NCBI GenBank assembly: GCA_036554605.1
Contig: DATBMY010000051.1
Location: 1-7,479, forward strand
DNA length: 7,479 nt
Direction: 5' to 3'
DNA from: DATBMY01 sp036554605
GTDB taxonomy: Bacteria > Acidobacteriota > Blastocatellia > UBA7656
Shown: positions 1 through 6,467 of the stretch, piece by piece
Layout: each line of letters starts with the position of its first letter
Numbering within the stretch: position 1 is the first letter of the stretch
The notes under the pieces: model-generated
Told to the model about the DNA's origin: nothing
Database searches by the model: none
Seen by the model: the letters and a program-made list of their open reading frames with translations, nothing else
Translations under genes and position numbers: made by a program

Positions 1-112
1 AGCACCGGCAGTGATATGGACAGGAAAAACTTCTTCATCCGCTAATTCTCCTTCAGGAAAGTTTGAGCCTACTGAATTAGCCTACAACATCAACGAGACT
101 AACTGCCAGCCG
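1..112. other. Non-coding 3' flank of the TonB-dependent receptor gene
   Basis: This stretch lies downstream of the minus-strand receptor stop codon and holds no convincing gene. The open frame crossing it on the plus strand continues antisense into the receptor and looks like a shadow. The only structure seen is the inverted repeat listed at 41-81. No clear rho-independent terminator is present: on the minus strand a short TTTTT run lies about ten bases past that repeat rather than directly after it. Confidence 0.6.
41..81 (-). repeat. 8-bp perfect inverted repeat, possible weak terminator
   Basis: GCTAATTC at 41-48 is the exact reverse complement of GAATTAGC at 74-81, with a 25-base loop. 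An overlapping alternative stem pairs TTCAG (52-56) with CTGAA (72-76). The repeat lies about 30 bases past the receptor stop codon on the minus strand, so a transcript-end role is possible. The stem is AT-rich, the loop is long and no T-run follows directly, so this could equally be chance. Confidence 0.25.
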
Positions 113-2962
113 TTAAAAAGAGGCGCGCAAGCCGAACTGTATCTGGCGCGCCCCGTCGGCCGCGGTCGGCAGCCCAAAGCTAGGGAGCGGCGTCGCCCCC
201 GTCCCAAAGACGTTATTCGGCAGCTGGAAGTTCGTCCGGTTGAGCGCGTTGAATGCTTCGGCAATTATCTCGAAGCTGGCGCGATCGGTGAGCTTGAACC
301 TGCGGCTCAACCGCAGATCAAGAGAAGCGTAATCGAACCCGCGCCCGGTGTTGCGCCCTACGCCCGCGGGACGGTCGTTGAAGTTCGTGTCGAAATTCCG
401 GTCATTGCCCGCAAGAATGTTGAAGGGCAGGCGCGAAGCGTAGGTAAATATATAGCTCATATGCAACCCTTCCAACGCTCGCCTGAGCATGGAAGCATTG
501 CTTGAGCGCGGCGCTTCGAGCGATCCGCTCAGGACAAGGCGGTGCCTCTGGTCATTATCGGAAAGCCCGCGCTCGCCGCGCAGATCGAAATTGTCCTGCG
601 GAGAGCTGAAGAAAAAATTGCCCGCGTTATCAATTGCCTTCGACAGCGTGTATGACGCGCGGAGACTTGCCCACGAAGCGGCGCGCTTATCGAAAGCCAC
701 CACCATGCCGTTGTAATAGGAATCGCCCGAGCTTTCAAAGCGGCTGATGTTGCCAAAGTTCGGGTCAGGCCGGCCCAGATTCGGCACCCCGGCGGAGGCG
801 GGAAAGCGCGGCACGTTCACGTTGCGCGAAAGTATGAGATGGAGCCCTCGCAGATGAAGGTAGCCTACCGACAGGCGGGCGTCGCCCCAAAGCTCACGCT
901 CTATTTGAACGCTCGCGTGCTGGCTGTAGCTGTTTTCGATGTCAGGGTCTATGCGAGTCACGTTGGGCTTGGTTAGCAGGTTTTCAGGCGCGGCACTGAG
1001 CGCGCCGGGAAATACTGGAGCCCCCGGCTGGCTCCTCGATAACTGCACGACAATGTACTTTGAGCCGTCCCGCTGTAAAGCGTTCGACGTGGCGCGCAGC
1101 GGTATGCGGTCATAATATAGACCGTAGCTTACGCGGGCGACGGTCTTGCGGTCGCCGGGCGCATAGGCAACTCCGATTCTGGGCGCGAAATTATCTCTGT
1201 CCGTATTGATCGGGTCGGGGAGCTTTTGCAGGTCGTAACGCAATCCCGCGTTGATCGTCAAATCACTTCGCGGTCTCCATTCGTCCTGCACGTACAGCCC
1301 TATGTTGGGATTAGATTGAAACTGCGACGGCTCGCCGAAAGCCTGCTGAAAGCTGCTGTACGCGCCCGCCAGGAAATTCGACAACGCGGATACCGGGGGT
1401 AGAGGTGGCGTCGCACCTGAGGGCGAGAAGGTATAGACCCCCTGTAGCGCGCCGGGAAAGAATATGTTGACCCTGTTGTATAAAAAGTCCGCGCCGGCCT
1501 TCAGCGAATGCGCGCCGCGCAGGGTCGAGACGTTATCGACTATTTCATATAGATCGATGTCGCGGGCAAGCGGAGAGAAGGTGGCCGTCCCGAAGCTTGC
1601 CACACCGGTTATGTTGACCGCCGGTCCCGCTTCGTCGTTAACCGGCGCATCAAGCCGGCTGCGGGTGAATTGAAATCGCGCTTCGTTTAGGGTGCGCGAC
1701 GATAGCGCGGTGACGTTGCTAAGCGCAATGGTCTGGTCTCGATTATCGAGACCCGTGCCGCGGCTTACCGCATTCAATCCTCCCACGGTGCGCGAATTGA
1801 TCGCCGACATGTCGTATAGACTGTAACGCAGCGCCAGCAGGTTCTTCTCATCCAGCTTGTGGTCGAGGCGCGCGAAAAGGTTGGTCACGTCGAACCCGCC
1901 GGGCACGAGCCCCGTCTCTATGAGAGGCCCGCGAAAGCCTATCCGGTCCAGGCGAGCATTTATGGCGGCGACGTTTGCGGGCGCGATGGTGATGACGCTC
2001 GCGTCGTTGCGGCGAGTCTGCTCGAAGTTAGCGAAGATGAAGCTGCGGTCTCGCGCGATGGGGCCGCCTATCGACGAGCCATACTGCGCCTGCGTCAACG
2101 AGTCTTTGCGCGGCGCGAGCGGATTTCTTGCGTCGAGCCTCTGGCTGCGAAGAAATCCGTAGAGGCTTCCTCGCCAATCGTTCGTCCCCGACCTGGTGAT
2201 TATGTTGATTACACCGCTCGACGCTCGCCCAAATTCGGCGACCGCCCCGGAGGTGATGACCTGAAATTCGCGTATAACCTCCTGGCTGTAGAAGGTGCCG
2301 GCCAGGTCGGCCGCGTCGTCGTTGGCCGAAAGCCCGTCGACTATAAAGCCGTTGTTGAGATTGCGCTGGCCGCCGACCGATATGCCCGTTCCGGGGACCG
2401 CCGACGTTTCGGCAAAGCGCTGGTTGCTGCCCGTATTCGTTCGCGAGACACCGGGAACGAGCAATGCCAGATCGAGGTAGTTGCGCCCATTGAGCGGCAT
2501 CTCGGAAATCTCGACGGGCAAAACAGTCTCAGCCACCTGCGTTCGCACCGTCTCGACGAGGGTGCCCGCGGCCGTGACATTTATACTCTCCGCGACCGCG
2601 CTGACGGCGAGCCTGACGGGCGCGTCCATCGCCTGGCCGATTGAAAGCATCAATGGCATGCTGTAGAGCGCAAACCCCGGTTGCTCTACCTTCAATTCAT
2701 ATCTGCCGACCGGCAGGTGCAAAAAATAATAACGCCCATTGTTATCGCTTTTGAACGTCCAGGATTGGTTCTTATCGAGATTAGTTACGGCGACCGATGC
2801 GCCGGCGACTGCCGCGCCGCTCGCGTCTTCTATGCGCCCGCTTAGCGTGGCCGACGTGATCGATTGCTGGCCAGGCGTCGGAATCGCTTCCGAATAGAGC
2901 GCGAAAAGCAGGAGGATAACTGTAATCCGGCAAACATGTGGAGTAATCCCCTTGACTCTCAT
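113..2962 (-). CDS. TonB-dependent outer-membrane receptor, Oar-like, with carboxypeptidase-regulatory-like domain
   Basis: A complete protein of about 949 residues, predicted to be an outer-membrane beta-barrel that imports a ligand using TonB energy; the substrate cannot be told from sequence. The N-terminus has basic residues, a hydrophobic core (ITVILLLFALY) and a likely signal-peptidase site near residue 26 (SEA|IP). Residues about 36-115 form a carboxypeptidase-regulatory-like beta-sandwich (LSGRIEDASGAAVAGA, then GRYYFLHLPVGRYEL). A plug domain follows at about 130-245, with MPLNGRNYLDLALLVPGV, GFIVDGLSAND and EFGRASSGVINIITRSGTN. The rest is a barrel of alternating aromatic strands ending in a C-terminal Phe (LRASF), the usual barrel-assembly signal. 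The ATG at 2962 is preferred over an in-frame TTG at 2980 because a tandem AAGGAG lies between them. No SusD-like or TonB gene is adjacent. This architecture is common in Acidobacteriota, which is family knowledge rather than a test made here. The total length is near the usual range for such receptors. Confidence 0.94.
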   Translation of the reverse strand: MRVKGITPHVCRITVILLLFALYSEAIPTPGQQSITSATLSGRIEDASGAAVAGASVAVTNLDKNQSWTFKSDNNGRYYFLHLPVGRYELKVEQPGFALYSMPLMLSIGQAMDAPVRLAVSAVAESINVTAAGTLVETVRTQVAETVLPVEISEMPLNGRNYLDLALLVPGVSRTNTGSNQRFAETSAVPGTGISVGGQRNLNNGFIVDGLSANDDAADLAGTFYSQEVIREFQVITSGAVAEFGRASSGVINIITRSGTNDWRGSLYGFLRSQRLDARNPLAPRKDSLTQAQYGSSIGGPIARDRSFIFANFEQTRRNDASVITIAPANVAAINARLDRIGFRGPLIETGLVPGGFDVTNLFARLDHKLDEKNLLALRYSLYDMSAINSRTVGGLNAVSRGTGLDNRDQTIALSNVTALSSRTLNEARFQFTRSRLDAPVNDEAGPAVNITGVASFGTATFSPLARDIDLYEIVDNVSTLRGAHSLKAGADFLYNRVNIFFPGALQGVYTFSPSGATPPLPPVSALSNFLAGAYSSFQQAFGEPSQFQSNPNIGLYVQDEWRPRSDLTINAGLRYDLQKLPDPINTDRDNFAPRIGVAYAPGDRKTVARVSYGLYYDRIPLRATSNALQRDGSKYIVVQLSRSQPGAPVFPGALSAAPENLLTKPNVTRIDPDIENSYSQHASVQIERELWGDARLSVGYLHLRGLHLILSRNVNVPRFPASAGVPNLGRPDPNFGNISRFESSGDSYYNGMVVAFDKRAASWASLRASYTLSKAIDNAGNFFFSSPQDNFDLRGERGLSDNDQRHRLVLSGSLEAPRSSNASMLRRALEGLHMSYIFTYASRLPFNILAGNDRNFDTNFNDRPAGVGRNTGRGFDYASLDLRLSRRFKLTDRASFEIIAEAFNALNRTNFQLPNNVFGTGATPLPSFGLPTAADGARQIQFGLRASF

Positions 2963-2977
2963 TTCTCCTTCTCCTTT
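2963..2977 (-). promoter_or_regulatory. Tandem Shine-Dalgarno that fixes the receptor start
   Basis: On the minus strand two AAGGAG hexamers sit back to back (2976-2971 and 2970-2965) just before ATG 2962. The distal copy has an 8-base spacer, which is ideal; the proximal copy, with 2 bases, is too close to act. An upstream TTG start at 2980 would place this purine run inside the coding region, so ATG 2962 is the better start. Confidence 0.8.
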
Positions 2978-3000
2978 CAATCATCTGTTCAACGAACGCG

Positions 3001-3059
3001 AATGCGATATTGCGCAAAGACTCGCGTGAGGAGAGAGCTTCGCCGGAGCGAAATGCGAT
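3001..3059. repeat. Direct repeat AATGCGAT, 51 bases apart
   Basis: AATGCGAT occurs at 3001-3008 and again at 3052-3059, each preceded by GCG or GCGA. The copies flank most of the region where the receptor promoter should be. A spacing of 51 bases is close to five helical turns, so a pair of protein-binding sites is conceivable, but a repeated 8-mer can also arise by chance in a GCG-rich region. Confidence 0.2.
3039..3052 (-). terminator. Small hairpin with a UNCG-type loop, possible transcript end of the Cys-rich gene
   Basis: On the minus strand the RNA would read UUCGC-UCCG-GCGAA: a 5-bp stem capped by a cUNCGg tetraloop, a class known to be unusually stable. It sits about 30 bases after the stop codon of the Cys-rich gene, where a transcript end would be expected. 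No T-run follows, so it is not a standard intrinsic terminator; it could be a 3' stabilising hairpin or chance. Confidence 0.3.
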
Positions 3060-3080
3060 TGAATTGAACGTCTGAAACTT

Positions 3081-3503
3081 CTAGCAGGAGAAAGGTGGAG
3101 CGCGGGGTGAAGAGGATAGCGACCTTAAAAGCTCTTTGGCTATGGCGTCAGCGACCGAGCGGCCCGTGCGAGGAGCGCTTATCTCTATCAGATGAGCCGA
3201 GGCTCCGATTGAAGCTTTGAGGGTTATATTGGTGGAAATCTGCGGAGCGGTGCAGCCCTTGGGGCAGGGCTCAACCATTTGCGCCCCGCCAATGCGCTCG
3301 GCGTCATCGGCGGATTGCCCCTGTACAAACGGGCGCGATGGGATGCAGCAGCAGTGGCCTTCGTTTATGCAGCAGGCCATCGCGCAGGTGTCGCCAGGCC
3401 CGATCGCAAGCGCCGCGGGGAACGAAAGCCACGCCGAGACGAGCATCAACGCCGCACAGAATGCGCGCGCTCTCGCAATCCATCTCTGGTCAGGGGCTCT
3501 CAT
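3081..3503 (-). CDS. Small exported Cys-rich protein of unknown function
   Basis: A 140-residue protein I do not recognise. Residues 1 to about 33 look like a Sec signal peptide: several Arg, a hydrophobic stretch (AALMLVSAWLSF), and a likely cleavage after ALA at 31-33. There is no lipobox, so a soluble periplasmic or secreted product is likelier than a lipoprotein. The mature part starts with a dense cysteine cluster (Cys 40, 44, 45, 51, 52, 53, with His50), followed by a CPKGC pair (Cys 80 and 84) and a terminal Cys140. After residue 85 the chain is Ser/Ala-rich with no motif I know. The cysteines could bind a metal or form disulfides; this is inference. The ATG at 3503 has a weak AGGA-type ribosome site nine bases upstream. 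Bacterial-style codon use, the signal peptide and the position between two same-strand genes support a real gene. It is probably transcribed alone, given gaps of 158 and 118 bases. Confidence 0.72.
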   Translation of the reverse strand: MRAPDQRWIARARAFCAALMLVSAWLSFPAALAIGPGDTCAMACCINEGHCCCIPSRPFVQGQSADDAERIGGAQMVEPCPKGCTAPQISTNITLKASIGASAHLIEISAPRTGRSVADAIAKELLRSLSSSPRAPPFSC

Positions 3504-3509
3504 CGGTCG

Positions 3510-3518
3510 CCATCCTAC
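3510..3518 (-). promoter_or_regulatory. Shine-Dalgarno-like GTAGGATGG before the Cys-rich gene
   Basis: The minus strand reads GTAGGATGG, then six bases, then the ATG at 3503, leaving nine bases between AGGA and the start. The same 9-mer occurs five bases before the preferred polA start. AGGAnGG resembles the canonical AGGAGG with one mismatch, so a ribosome-binding role is the simplest reading. Confidence 0.45.
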
Positions 3519-3527
3519 ATCAATATG

Positions 3528-3533
3528 ATTTTA
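3528..3533 (-). promoter_or_regulatory. Possible -10 box for the Cys-rich gene
   Basis: The minus strand reads TAAAAT (5 of 6 to TATAAT) about 25 bases before the ATG, within the most AT-rich part of the gap. It would give a leader of roughly 15-20 bases. No convincing -35 hexamer lies 16-18 bases upstream, so confidence is low. Confidence 0.22.
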
Positions 3534-3628
3534 ATTGAAAGCAAAATTGAGTAGCATCCACTACAGCAATCAGCGTGCCCGCTAAAGGAGCGCAATTAAG
3601 AGCATATGAGTGTTTCAGCATGAATCAC

Positions 3629-3664
3629 TTTGAGATATGAAATCTCAAATTTGAGATTCTCTCA
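3629..3664 (-). repeat. Alternating TGAGA/TCTCA inverted-repeat cluster at the polA 3' end
   Basis: A perfect 18-bp palindrome, AATCTCAAATTTGAGATT, lies at 3641-3658. A second stem pairs TTTGAGAT (3629-3636) with ATCTCAAA (3642-3649) across a 5-base loop. A further TCTCA at 3660-3664 overlaps the polA stop codon. Four arms thus alternate in orientation (3631-3635, 3643-3647, 3652-3656, 3660-3664), so the RNA could fold into mutually exclusive hairpins. Its place right after polA suggests a transcript-end or mRNA-stability role, but no T-run follows. It could also be an operator about 130 bases upstream of the Cys-rich gene. Confidence 0.55.
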
Positions 3665-6373
3665 GGGCTTGGCTTCCATCCAGTTGCGGCCCACGCCGAT
3701 GTCGACAACGAGGGGGACGGCAAGTGGGTAGACCGATTCCATCTCTTCGCGCACCGCCTCCCTTACGCGCTCGACTTCGGCTTCCGGCACTTCAAGCAGC
3801 AGCTCATCGTGGACCTGCAATATCATACGCGCGCCGAAACCCTGGCGTGTGAGCCGCCGGTGGACGGCTATCATGGCCAGCTTCACAAGATCGGCGGCGG
3901 TTCCCTGAACCGGCGCGTTTATGGCTTCGCGCTCGGCGCGCGCGCGGAGATTATGGTTGCGATTGTTTATATCGGGGATCGGGCGTATGCGACCGAAGAT
4001 GGTCTTTACAAATTCGTTCTCGTGGACTCGCTCGCGCGTCTCTTCCATGTAGCGCTTAACGCCTTTGTACGTCTCGTAGTAGTCTTCGATGACTCGCTTT
4101 GCCTCGGCGCGCGAAAGGCCGGTCCGCTGCGCCAGCCCGAACGCGCCGATGTCATAGGCGATGGCGAAATTGACTATCTTGGCAAGACGGCGCGACTCGG
4201 ACTCTTCCTTTTTGGTTTTCGCGCCGAATACCGCGCGAGCGGTGCGGGTGTGTATGTCTTCGCCCTCCTTGAATGCGCCGGTCATCACCGGATCGCCCGT
4301 GATATGCGCGAAGATCCTCAGCTCGATCTGCGAGTAATCGGCCGACATCAATACGTATCCGGGCGAAGGCACGAAGGCCGCTCTAATGCGCCGGCCAAGC
4401 TCGGATCGTATGGGGATGTTCTGGAGGTTCGGGTTTGTCGAAGAGAGCCGGCCCGTCGAGGTCACCGCCTGGTTGAGCGTGGTGTGGACCCGGCCCGTGC
4501 GCGGATCGATAAGCTTCGGCAGCGCGTCGACGTAAGTGCTCTTGAGCTTGGCAAGCTCGCGATACTCGATGATCAGCCGCGGCAGGTCATACTTTGCCGC
4601 AAGCTCTTCCAGCACGTCTACGGATGTCGATATGCGCCCGGTCTTGGTCCTGCGCGAGACCTCGAAATTCAGCTCCTCGAAAATCTCGCCAAGCTGCACC
4701 GTCGAGTTTATATTGAACTCGCGCCCGGCGAGCCGGTATATCTCGCCCGTCAATCGCGCGATCTCGCGCTCCATCTCGCTGCCGGCGCCTACGAGCGCCG
4801 CCGTGTCTATGCGCACGCCGATGCGCTCCATCTCGAAGAGTATCTCTACAAGCGGCAACTCTATCTCGCTATAGACGCGATCAAGGTCCGCCGCCTCAAT
4901 GCGCGCGCGCAGTACGTCGGCAAGGTGAAACGTGAGGTCGGCCGTCTGTAGCGCCAGCGCGTCTTCGGCCTCGTACCCGTCTATGCTATCGGCGACTTCA
5001 AGGCCGATGTACTCGCGCGCCATCTCCAGTATCCGGTAGTTCGTGCGGTTAGGATCGAGCAGGTAGGCCGCGAGCATCGTGTCATCCTCGACCCCTTCGA
5101 TGCGTATTGCCGGCTTGAAATCCTTTATGCACCCGTCGCCCGCCGTTTTACTTTCCGCTTCCTCTCGCTCGCAGACGTAGCGATCAAGCAAGGTGAGCGC
5201 CCCCTTCCAGTCGTGCACCGATTTACGGACGAGCCCGTTTTCGAGGACTTCTTTGACAACCGGCAAGGGGTCGGAGGCCGGGTCGAACTTTTCGAAATCG
5301 ACCAGCGCGGCATTCATCTGCGCCGTCGAAATGGCGACGCCGTAAGCTTTTCCGCCGCGCTCCGCCACCGAGAAGGCAAAGCGGTCCAGCGACCAGAGCG
5401 ACTGTACGAACCGGTCAAGCTCGGCGCGTGCGGTTATACGGGAGTAGCGCGCTTTGCCGGGTTTGCGGGCGGCGACCGTGGCGACCGATTCGTGGGTGGC
5501 CGCGTCAGCGAACTCGCGCGAGAGCTGCCCGAACTCAAGCTCGGAGAAAAGCTCGTAGGCTGCGCGCCGGTCGGGCTCTTCATAGACGAGCGCATCGAGA
5601 TCGAGCTTTATAGGCAGGTTGCATTCTATGCGGGCAAGCTCGCGCGACTGGCGTATCAGCTCGACGTTGTTTTTCAGGCTTTCTCGATAGGTCTTGCGCT
5701 GAATCTCGTCGGCGTGCGCGAGCGCCTCTTCTATGGAGCCGTATTGCTGGATTATCTGCTTCGCGCCCTTTTCGCCGACGCCCGGCGCTCCGGGTATATT
5801 GTCGGAAGCGTCGCCCCAGAGACCTAGAAGGTCTACGACCTGATCGGGGCGCACGCCGAGTTTTTCTTCAACCCCCGCGGCATCCATCAAACGCATATCA
5901 CCGCTGCGCTCGGTGCGAAGTATGCGGACGTGGTCGTTGACGAGCTGGCACATGTCTTTGTCGTTGGTGACTATGACGACGTCGAGCCCCGCGTCGGTCG
6001 CCTGGCAGGCGAGCGCGCCTATCACATCATCGGCTTCATAGCCCGCCACACGCATGGTCGGGACGCGCAAGACCTGGCACACGCGCTCGATTACGGGTAT
6101 CTGCGGTCCGAGATCGTCGGGCATTGCGGCGCGCTTGGCTTTGTAGTCCTCGAAAGATTCGGCTCGCAAGGTCTTGGTGGGCGATTCCAAAGCGACGCCG
6201 AGATAGTCGGGCTTCTCCTGCGCGATCAGCCGGCGCAGCATCATCGTGAAACCGTATATCGCGTTGGTGGGCAGCCCGTGAGAATTCGTCAGCCCTCGGA
6301 TCGCGTAGTAGGCGCGGTAAATCTGCGAAAAGCCGTCGACCAGATAGAGACGCTTGCGTTCGGATTGGGGCAT
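3662..6373 (-). CDS. polA: DNA polymerase I
   Basis: A complete family A DNA polymerase of about 903 residues, the usual length, acting in Okazaki-fragment maturation and repair. Numbering is from ATG 6373. The 5' nuclease domain (about 5-300) has LVDG (D13), EADD (E113, D115, D116), TNDKD (D138, D140) and GDASDN (D188, D191). These fall at exactly the E. coli positions up to D140, which supports this start. The residue matching E. coli D63 is Glu63. The 3'-5' exonuclease fold (about 320-500) is kept but its site is lost: the DTE motif is SVA (335-337) and the late Asp is Thr477, while D431 remains, so no proofreading is expected, as in Taq. The polymerase domain has motif A DYSQIELR (D679), motif B RRLAKIVNFAIAYD and motif C QVHDEL (H855, D856). 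In motif B the two usual glycines are Ala737 and Asp741, which is unusual. An alternative ATG at 6382 lies inside the presumed -10 box and lacks a ribosome site. Confidence 0.97.
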   Translation of the reverse strand: MPQSERKRLYLVDGFSQIYRAYYAIRGLTNSHGLPTNAIYGFTMMLRRLIAQEKPDYLGVALESPTKTLRAESFEDYKAKRAAMPDDLGPQIPVIERVCQVLRVPTMRVAGYEADDVIGALACQATDAGLDVVIVTNDKDMCQLVNDHVRILRTERSGDMRLMDAAGVEEKLGVRPDQVVDLLGLWGDASDNIPGAPGVGEKGAKQIIQQYGSIEEALAHADEIQRKTYRESLKNNVELIRQSRELARIECNLPIKLDLDALVYEEPDRRAAYELFSELEFGQLSREFADAATHESVATVAARKPGKARYSRITARAELDRFVQSLWSLDRFAFSVAERGGKAYGVAISTAQMNAALVDFEKFDPASDPLPVVKEVLENGLVRKSVHDWKGALTLLDRYVCEREEAESKTAGDGCIKDFKPAIRIEGVEDDTMLAAYLLDPNRTNYRILEMAREYIGLEVADSIDGYEAEDALALQTADLTFHLADVLRARIEAADLDRVYSEIELPLVEILFEMERIGVRIDTAALVGAGSEMEREIARLTGEIYRLAGREFNINSTVQLGEIFEELNFEVSRRTKTGRISTSVDVLEELAAKYDLPRLIIEYRELAKLKSTYVDALPKLIDPRTGRVHTTLNQAVTSTGRLSSTNPNLQNIPIRSELGRRIRAAFVPSPGYVLMSADYSQIELRIFAHITGDPVMTGAFKEGEDIHTRTARAVFGAKTKKEESESRRLAKIVNFAIAYDIGAFGLAQRTGLSRAEAKRVIEDYYETYKGVKRYMEETRERVHENEFVKTIFGRIRPIPDINNRNHNLRARAEREAINAPVQGTAADLVKLAMIAVHRRLTRQGFGARMILQVHDELLLEVPEAEVERVREAVREEMESVYPLAVPLVVDIGVGRNWMEAKP

Positions 6374-6378
6374 AAAAA

Positions 6379-6387
6379 CCATCCTAC
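6379..6387 (-). promoter_or_regulatory. Shine-Dalgarno-like GTAGGATGG that decides the polA start
   Basis: The minus strand reads GTAGGATGG, then TTTTT, then the ATG at 6373, which places AGGA eight bases before that start. The in-frame ATG at 6382 lies inside this element and would have AGG touching it with no spacer. The element therefore favours ATG 6373. It overlaps the possible -10 box TAGGAT, so its role as a ribosome site depends on where the transcript begins. Confidence 0.5.
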
Positions 6388-6410
6388 GGGCCGCGATTTG
6401 CGAGTGTCAA
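6381..6410 (-). promoter_or_regulatory. Probable sigma-70-type promoter of polA
   Basis: On the minus strand a perfect -35 TTGACA (6410-6405) is followed by an 18-base spacer and TAGGAT (6386-6381, 4 of 6 to TATAAT). Seven bases after the -10 comes the A of ATG 6373, which is where transcription would be expected to start. This predicts a leaderless or almost leaderless polA mRNA, unless another promoter lies upstream. Confidence 0.4.
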
Positions 6411-6467
6411 GCATGGAGTACGACTGCGGAGCAAATCGTTATTAAGCGAGCAATTGCAACCGATTTG
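6394..6467. repeat. Three copies of CGATTTG in the polA/sigma divergent region
   Basis: CGATTTG occurs on the plus strand at 6394-6400 and 6461-6467, and on the minus strand at 6438-6432 (CAAATCG on the plus strand). The first copy lies within the polA promoter spacer and the third lies just before the possible sigma-gene -10. The arrangement would suit a shared operator, though the motif matches no regulator I can name. Confidence 0.35.

Larger units (their letters stand above)
2978..3080. other. Intergenic leader and promoter region of the receptor gene
   Basis: This gap separates the Cys-rich gene (stop at 3081) from the receptor start, so it should hold the end of one transcript and the promoter of the next, both on the minus strand. 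I see no convincing -35/-10 pair. It contains a small hairpin (3039-3052) and a direct repeat of AATGCGAT (3001-3008 and 3052-3059). Confidence 0.5.
3504..3661. other. AT-rich intergenic region between polA and the Cys-rich gene
   Basis: This gap is visibly richer in A and T than the flanking genes. It should carry the polA transcript end and the promoter and leader of the Cys-rich gene, both on the minus strand. Its polA-proximal end holds the alternating inverted-repeat cluster (3629-3664), and its other end holds a possible -10 box (3528-3533) and a GTAGGATGG element (3518-3510). No further gene is seen. Confidence 0.6.

Noticed and set aside
1859..2644. A 261-codon plus-strand open frame antisense to the TonB-dependent receptor
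   Set aside because: The opposite strand encodes clear plug and barrel sequence here. The antisense protein is Arg-rich, has no motif and has no ribosome-binding site.
2781..3017. A 78-codon minus-strand frame overlapping the receptor signal-peptide region
   Set aside because: It overlaps the receptor start in another frame, its product is dominated by Arg from the tandem Shine-Dalgarno, and it resembles no protein.
3490..3513. Seven-codon minus-strand mini-ORF (ATG 3513) overlapping the start of the Cys-rich gene
   Set aside because: Its ATG is part of the AGGATGG element itself, it has no separate ribosome site, and a frame this short is expected by chance.
3809..4951. A 380-codon plus-strand open frame antisense to polA
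   Set aside because: It lies wholly within the polymerase domain of polA on the opposite strand. Its translation is rich in Arg, Val and Leu with no recognisable domain, as expected from the complement of GC-biased codons.
5213..6445. Long plus-strand open frames antisense to the N-terminal half of polA (5213-5827 and 5930-6445)
   Set aside because: They mirror conserved 5' nuclease and exonuclease-domain codons and show no domain or independent start signal. The second also runs across the polA promoter.
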